Below, one piece after another: positions 59,761 through 64,000 of a DNA stretch of 64,000 nt. The stretch is from the NCBI GenBank assembly GCA_946800325.1, contig OX326956.1, positions 22,728,356-22,792,355 on the forward strand, written 5' to 3'. Position numbers and translations under genes: made by a program. The stretch's first letter is position 1. Each line of letters begins with the position of its first letter. The notes beneath the pieces were generated by a model, which saw only the letters and a list, made by a program, of their open reading frames with translations, had not been told where the DNA came from and searched no databases. The DNA comes from Luzula sylvatica (lineage: Eukaryota > Streptophyta > Magnoliopsida > Poales > Juncaceae).

Positions 59761-59967
59761 TTTTGAGTAAATTCGGAGAGGGCTCAAAGTCCCACTTCCA
59801 AACACAATTTCCTTTTTTTTTTTTTTTATTACAAACCCGTAGGCCACATACTCTATTCACTCATTTAACATTTAATCTATAATCCAGTGTCCCCGTCGGG
59901 AATCGAACCCCACACCTCTTGCTCCCTAGTCAAGAGGTGTGACCAACTATGCTAACTCTAGTTGGCT
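59761..59967 (-). mobile_element. tRNA-derived SINE, copy 2, with 13-bp target duplication
   Basis: Same family as 32301-32546. On the minus strand: A box TTAGCATAGTTGG (complement of 59943-59955) and B box GGTTCGATTCC (complement of 59899-59909), with the A tail at the left end. TGCCGGTTAATTT flanks both sides (59748-59760 and 59968-59980). The related unit at 52183 has this target once without the SINE, so the insertion followed the local duplication. Confidence 0.9.
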
Positions 59968-59980
59968 TGCCGGTTAATTT

Positions 59981-61024
59981 TGTTTTTATTTATGGTGACA
60001 AATTATGTTTACTCTTTAAGTTGACAATTTAAATACTGGTGGATCATTGAATGAAGAATATCATTTGTTTGTTTTCATTATTTAATGTCCATAAATCATC
60101 TATATCTAACTATGATATATGGTTTTTCATTTTCTTTTTGTTACTTTCGATTGAACTGTAAGGCTTTCATTTCGTTTAATTTGAAACTTTTACCTGATGT
60201 ATACCATTCGAACTAGACCTACATACAGAGTCAATTGATACAGAGTCTTAATAACATATTTTCCAGATTATTCTAAAACTATCAAAAGTGTTAATCAACT
60301 TTTGTAAGAAATGTTTTGAACGACTTTATTATATTAATGATATGAGTGGCCTTTAAATAGACATTGACGATAATCGGTTACATACCACTAAATACACTTA
60401 AGGCTAAGCCAAATATAACTCAGGCTATTAACTTTTCTCGTCTTGTTGTGTTTTAATGGAAAGAGAGGATCATCGGAGCAATGATTTCGGAGAGCAAGTG
60501 TCGTGGGTAGCAACGAGCATGAATCATGGGCAGGTCACCGTCGCCAAGGATTTATTTGATTTTGTTACCTAGTATTTGGAACTTTGGATTCAAAATTTAG
60601 AGAAAAAAACAAAGAGTATTGTTAGAACATAAAATAATTTAATTATTTTAAAAGAGAGATTGGATTGATTGTATTAATTCCTGAATTGAAATCTGATTAC
60701 ATTTACAATGCGTTTTATTTATATTCTAACTGATTTAAGCTAGAATAACTAACAGTAGTTGGTTCAATACTCAGAATTATAGGTTCCAACTACCATTATC
60801 TACTAATACACACTGAACATGCTCGATGGAATTATGGAGAACATCATAGAAAAAGAAGAGGAGAGTGTCTAGGAGAAGGCGTTGGTGCAGAGAAGTTTCA
60901 CTGCCTTAACCTCCGTAGATCGGAGTTTTCTTCGGCCGCTTTTCTCCTCTCTCTTTTTTCTTCTTCAGTCCCCTAGAATTTAGAGAGGGGCCGTACATCT
61001 CTCTTCTAAACATAATTATATTTA
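59981..61024. other. Spacer within the duplicated array
   Basis: 60040-60120 (TGAATGAAGAATATCATTTGTTTG, TTTAATGTCCATAAAT) matches 63365-63420. 60830-60990 is a GAAGAGGAGAG / CTCTTTTTTCTTC stretch with leader-like look. No gene recognised. Confidence 0.4.
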
Positions 61025-61450
61025 CAAGCCTCGTGACTTACAAGGCTGGATCGGCTTGACGTGTTAACATATTGCCTGGATCGGCGTTACGCGTTAATAT
61101 ATTCAAGCCTCGTGTTATCCATTTAGTTCCCTCCAATGTCTCACGATGTTTATTACAAAAAAATACTACAAAGAATCGCATAATCTTATCTTTAAAAGAC
61201 AGATTTTATGAAGGAGGTAATAACAAGTGATGATGTTAGTTAAATAATAACACGAAGTTACGTCGCAATCGCAACACAATGATGTTTGTACGTGTTTCCT
61301 ACTATTTAAAACAAATTCAGCAAAATAGGACATGAGAATGAAGTTTTCATGTGTTACCTGCAAAATCACGCAACTTCAACCAAATTCAACATGCAAATTG
61401 AATTAGTGTAGTTAACGAACAAATCTTATTCGGTTTACCCATACAATACA
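61025..61450 (-). repeat. Dispersed block Y, copy 3
   Basis: Colinear with 53150-53635 from CCCTCCAATGTCTCACGATG to GGTTTACCCATACAA, without the MITE. Followed at 61510-61560 by a short block X relic (GTAACGACCAAAAGGGGAA). Confidence 0.7.
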
Positions 61451-62703
61451 CACTGAACAGGCTTTATAAAATTAATGGCCTTTTAATCTAAAAACAGAGA
61501 CAAAAAATGCAATGTAACGACCAAAAGGGGAAGCACAAATATATCCTCGTTTATTTGTTGATGCAGGCTTCAATGCAAGTTGGCAACTTAATAAAAAAAA
61601 GTTAAGTATCTTCAAATTATATGATTACTATAAAATATAAAATTTCAACATTGAAATTTAAAATAATACGAATTTATGTTATTATTATTATTTCAAAAAA
61701 GTTAAGTATCTTCAAATTTATTTAAAAGATAACAATTTAAATATATAAATTTAAGATAATCCGTTAAGGATTCAACAAAAAATAATGAAATGAGTTAACT
61801 AAATTGTCGCTTCAATCAAACTAATAAACGACAAGATACTAAATTTGAACAACTGAAAATATATTGGACGTAATATTTCTTTATTAGTAACAAATTATCC
61901 ATTGAAATAAGAAAAATCATTATTATGAAAAATAAACTGATTCGTCCGTTAATAATAATTTATAAATTTATTTTTTTCATGATCTTTAATTAGCACAGAA
62001 AGAAAGGTACCTCAAAATAGTCTCAGTTTCAGAAGGCCTCCATTTTTTTTATAAACTAATAAATACATAGTATGTAAATAAAATTCAAGAAGAAATTTAA
62101 GAACGTTCATTTAAAACCCCGAGTAAAAGAACAAGAGAAGAAAAGCAGGACTGGAGAGAGGCGTGAAGAGACGGATGTGGAAGTCCACAACGCGGCATCG
62201 CCCCTAGTTCGCTCTGCAAACGCATGTCATTGTCAGTTTGTGTTCCCTTCATTGTATCCAACGTCACCATTTCACCTTCGACTTCGAGACAACTAAAAGG
62301 AAGATCCAGCAAGCTTTCAGTGACGACGTGAATCCCATTTGTTCCAGTTCGTCCAAACAACCAGGACGTCAATTTGAGTCAGAATTATTACATAATTTCT
62401 CCAGTCAGCCAGTCACCTCACGATGACGCCCGTGCCCGTCACACGATGCCAATTTGTCTTGTCATTTCCTTAATTTCTCAAGATCATTTCCTCAATTTTT
62501 TGATGATATTTCCTCGATACCTTATCCGTATGTTGAAGCCGAAGCAATGCGAAGTTGAAGATGGCAGACCCATTTGCTGAAGCGATGTTGAGATGTGATG
62601 ACATGATATGACACCAGCGACGTAGAGAAGCGGCCGGAACAGAACCACATCGCTATTTTTTCTCATTTTGTTTTTTTGTACCAATTTGGTACAATTTTTC
62701 ACT
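61451..62703. other. Spacer with an unassigned gene-like stretch
   Basis: 62100-62700 has mixed composition and a 91-codon minus-strand frame (62097-62372), but no motif I recognise and no clear splice sites; it may be an old gene remnant. Confidence 0.35.
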
Positions 62704-63631
62704 AGGGCGGCGTCGAAATCGAATAATATACTGTGTTCATTTGGAATTTAGTAAATTTGGCAAAATTCATTTTTATCTCAACAAAATCCCGGAGTTTATT
62801 TTTGTAATATCGACACCTTTCGATGATAGTCATCAAAGGCCTCTGATAATGCTGGACCGGTCCTGTTAACACATCATACAAGGATATTAGACATTTTTTT
62901 AACTTTGCTAGATTTAGGACTTCTTTGAATGGCCAAGAAATATCAAATTTTCGTCGGTAATGAAAAGTTTAGATTTTTTTCACAAGACCTTGTTTGGATG
63001 TAATTTATGAAATATATGGTACTTTTTAGTTAAGGAAGTTCTAGTAATTTGTGATTCCCATCTCTTTTCTCTCTCTCGTAAAACATGTATTGCAACATTA
63101 AAAAAAAAGACTTTCTAACTATAACTTTTTAAAATTTTACTCAAACAACAATTTTATAAATTCCTATTTTTTTATTTTTTTTATAGATTTCATAATTTTG
63201 AAACCCTAAGTTCTAAAAATAATTAATGCCATACTAGCCCTTAATTGAGAATTTGGGATGGGGATTTCCATTTTTCAGGATTCATTTAATTTATTAGTAC
63301 GGTAACCTGTTTTTTATTGAATAATTAGAGGTTGAGAGTATTTGTATTTATTTATTTATTTCCTTGAATGGAGAATATCATTTGTTTTCTTTCATTATTT
63401 AATGTCCATAAATATAAACCTACCAACTATGAATTATGTTTTTTTTTTGAAATAAACAGAAGCCGTATGCTTCTTTCAATATATTTAAGTTAGATCAAAT
63501 ACATTGTTTTGTCATACATGAAATATGTATTTCCATTAACCAATTTAGAATTTCCAAAGACTAGAAGAAAGGAAAAAAGAAAAGAAAAAGAGCCTTTTTG
63601 GTCGCCTCATGATCAAAGGCATTTTGAAGCA
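62704..63631. other. Right part of the duplicated array
   Basis: 62865-62930 and 63230-63420 repeat, in order, phrases from 54975-55140 and 60040-60120, marking a further copy of the large unit. No gene. Confidence 0.45.
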
Positions 63632-64000
63632 TTAGCAATGAGTTTCCCAAAGATGTCCTTCGGCCATGATTGTCGTAATTAGGACCGTGTGAGGTGATTG
63701 TTTGTTCGAGAAAATCCTATTGTTGCGTTCTTTCCACACCGACCATATTGTGGCCAAGAAAAGGGTGTCGTATTTTTTCCTTTTTTCCTTTATTACGAGA
63801 TCCCGATTTGTCAACCATTGTTGGTGTAGTGTTGGTTGACACGTTAGGTTTGGAGCTAGATGTGTTCTTATGGCCTCCCAAATGGGTTTAATGAAGTTGC
63901 AATCCGTGAAAAGATGGGTTGACGTTTCCATTTGAGAGTTACAATTCGGACATAGTTGATTATTAGGCCAATTTCTTTTTTGGAGGTTGTCGGCCGTTAA
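63632..64000 (-). pseudogene. LINE ORF2 C-terminus, running off the window
   Basis: The frame is open from the right edge to the stop at 63632. Coming in from the edge it reads LTADNLQKRNWPNNQLCPNC, then METSTHLFTDCNFIKPIWEA, then TLFLATIWSVWKERNNRIF. This is the zinc-binding reverse-transcriptase-associated domain (zf-RVT: C-x-x-C ... H-x-x-x-x-C) and the W-K-E-R-N-N-R tail of plant non-LTR retrotransposons. Only about 122 residues are inside the window, so whether the upstream reverse transcriptase is intact cannot be judged. Confidence 0.8.

Noticed and set aside
62097..62372. 91-codon gene candidate
   Set aside because: No motif recognised and no exon structure visible; it lies in a decayed duplicated array.

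Overview
This window looks like nuclear DNA of a flowering plant, most likely a eudicot. It is strongly AT-rich, with GT-AG introns, TATA boxes, plant-type gene families (MCU, TPR-like, CYP703, DEM/Vid27, ALAD) and a dense layer of plant transposons (MULE-like, PIF/Harbinger, Helitron, MITE, tRNA-derived SINE, LINE, Copia). There are no bacterial operons, rRNA genes or CRISPR arrays. All family assignments rest on recognising motifs by eye; no database search was run.

Only four genes look intact. One is a small intronless gene for a secreted Gly/His-rich protein (22993-23490, +) that I do not recognise. Two are tandem paralogous TPR-like genes (25929-27415 and 27859-28978, both -), each predicted at exactly 349 residues with the intron at the same codon. 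The fourth is a two-exon mitochondrial calcium uniporter (MCU) gene (38075-40103, -). Broken genes are a 5'-truncated CYP703 cytochrome P450 (12292-13633, -), a frameshifted 5' fragment of a DEM/CYPRO4 (Vid27-like) gene (36417-36851, -), a decayed 3' end of a delta-aminolevulinate dehydratase gene (58424-58800, -), a possible FAR1-like exon (14530-14695, +), a Copia pol remnant (34949-35095, +) and two LINE tails (16347-16475 and 63632-64000, both -).

Layout: 0-3 kb AT-rich filler; 3.0-5.8 kb an element with inverted repeats of about 0.85-0.9 kb; 6.3-7.7 kb a Helitron-like repeat and a local duplication; 8.0-9.6 kb a PIF/Harbinger-like element stuffed with ATT/GTT repeats; 9.8-11.5 kb a 39-bp minisatellite of about 42 units; 12.3-13.6 kb the P450 relic; 18.0-19.2 kb a poly(A)-tailed, GC-rich retroposed sequence with a 15-bp target duplication; 19.7-20.3 kb a short Helitron; 20.6-22.4 kb a MULE-like element; 23-29 kb the gene-bearing part; 31-35 kb homopolymers, a SINE, a CpG-rich 16/17-bp minisatellite and Copia debris; 36-40 kb the DEM relic and MCU; 40-46 kb a duplicated intergenic block, a MITE and an AAT-repeat tract; 46-51 kb featureless AT-rich DNA; 51.7-63.5 kb an array of diverged segmental duplications of non-coding blocks into which a SINE and a MITE inserted later, followed by a LINE at the right edge.

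The intact genes do not form a pathway. The region reads as a repeat-rich plant intergenic landscape holding a few single genes and several decaying gene fragments. I found no convincing novel multi-gene system. The most unusual objects are the retroposed GC-rich sequence with internal tandem repeats, the long-armed inverted-repeat element, the two minisatellites and the unrecognised secreted Gly/His-rich protein.
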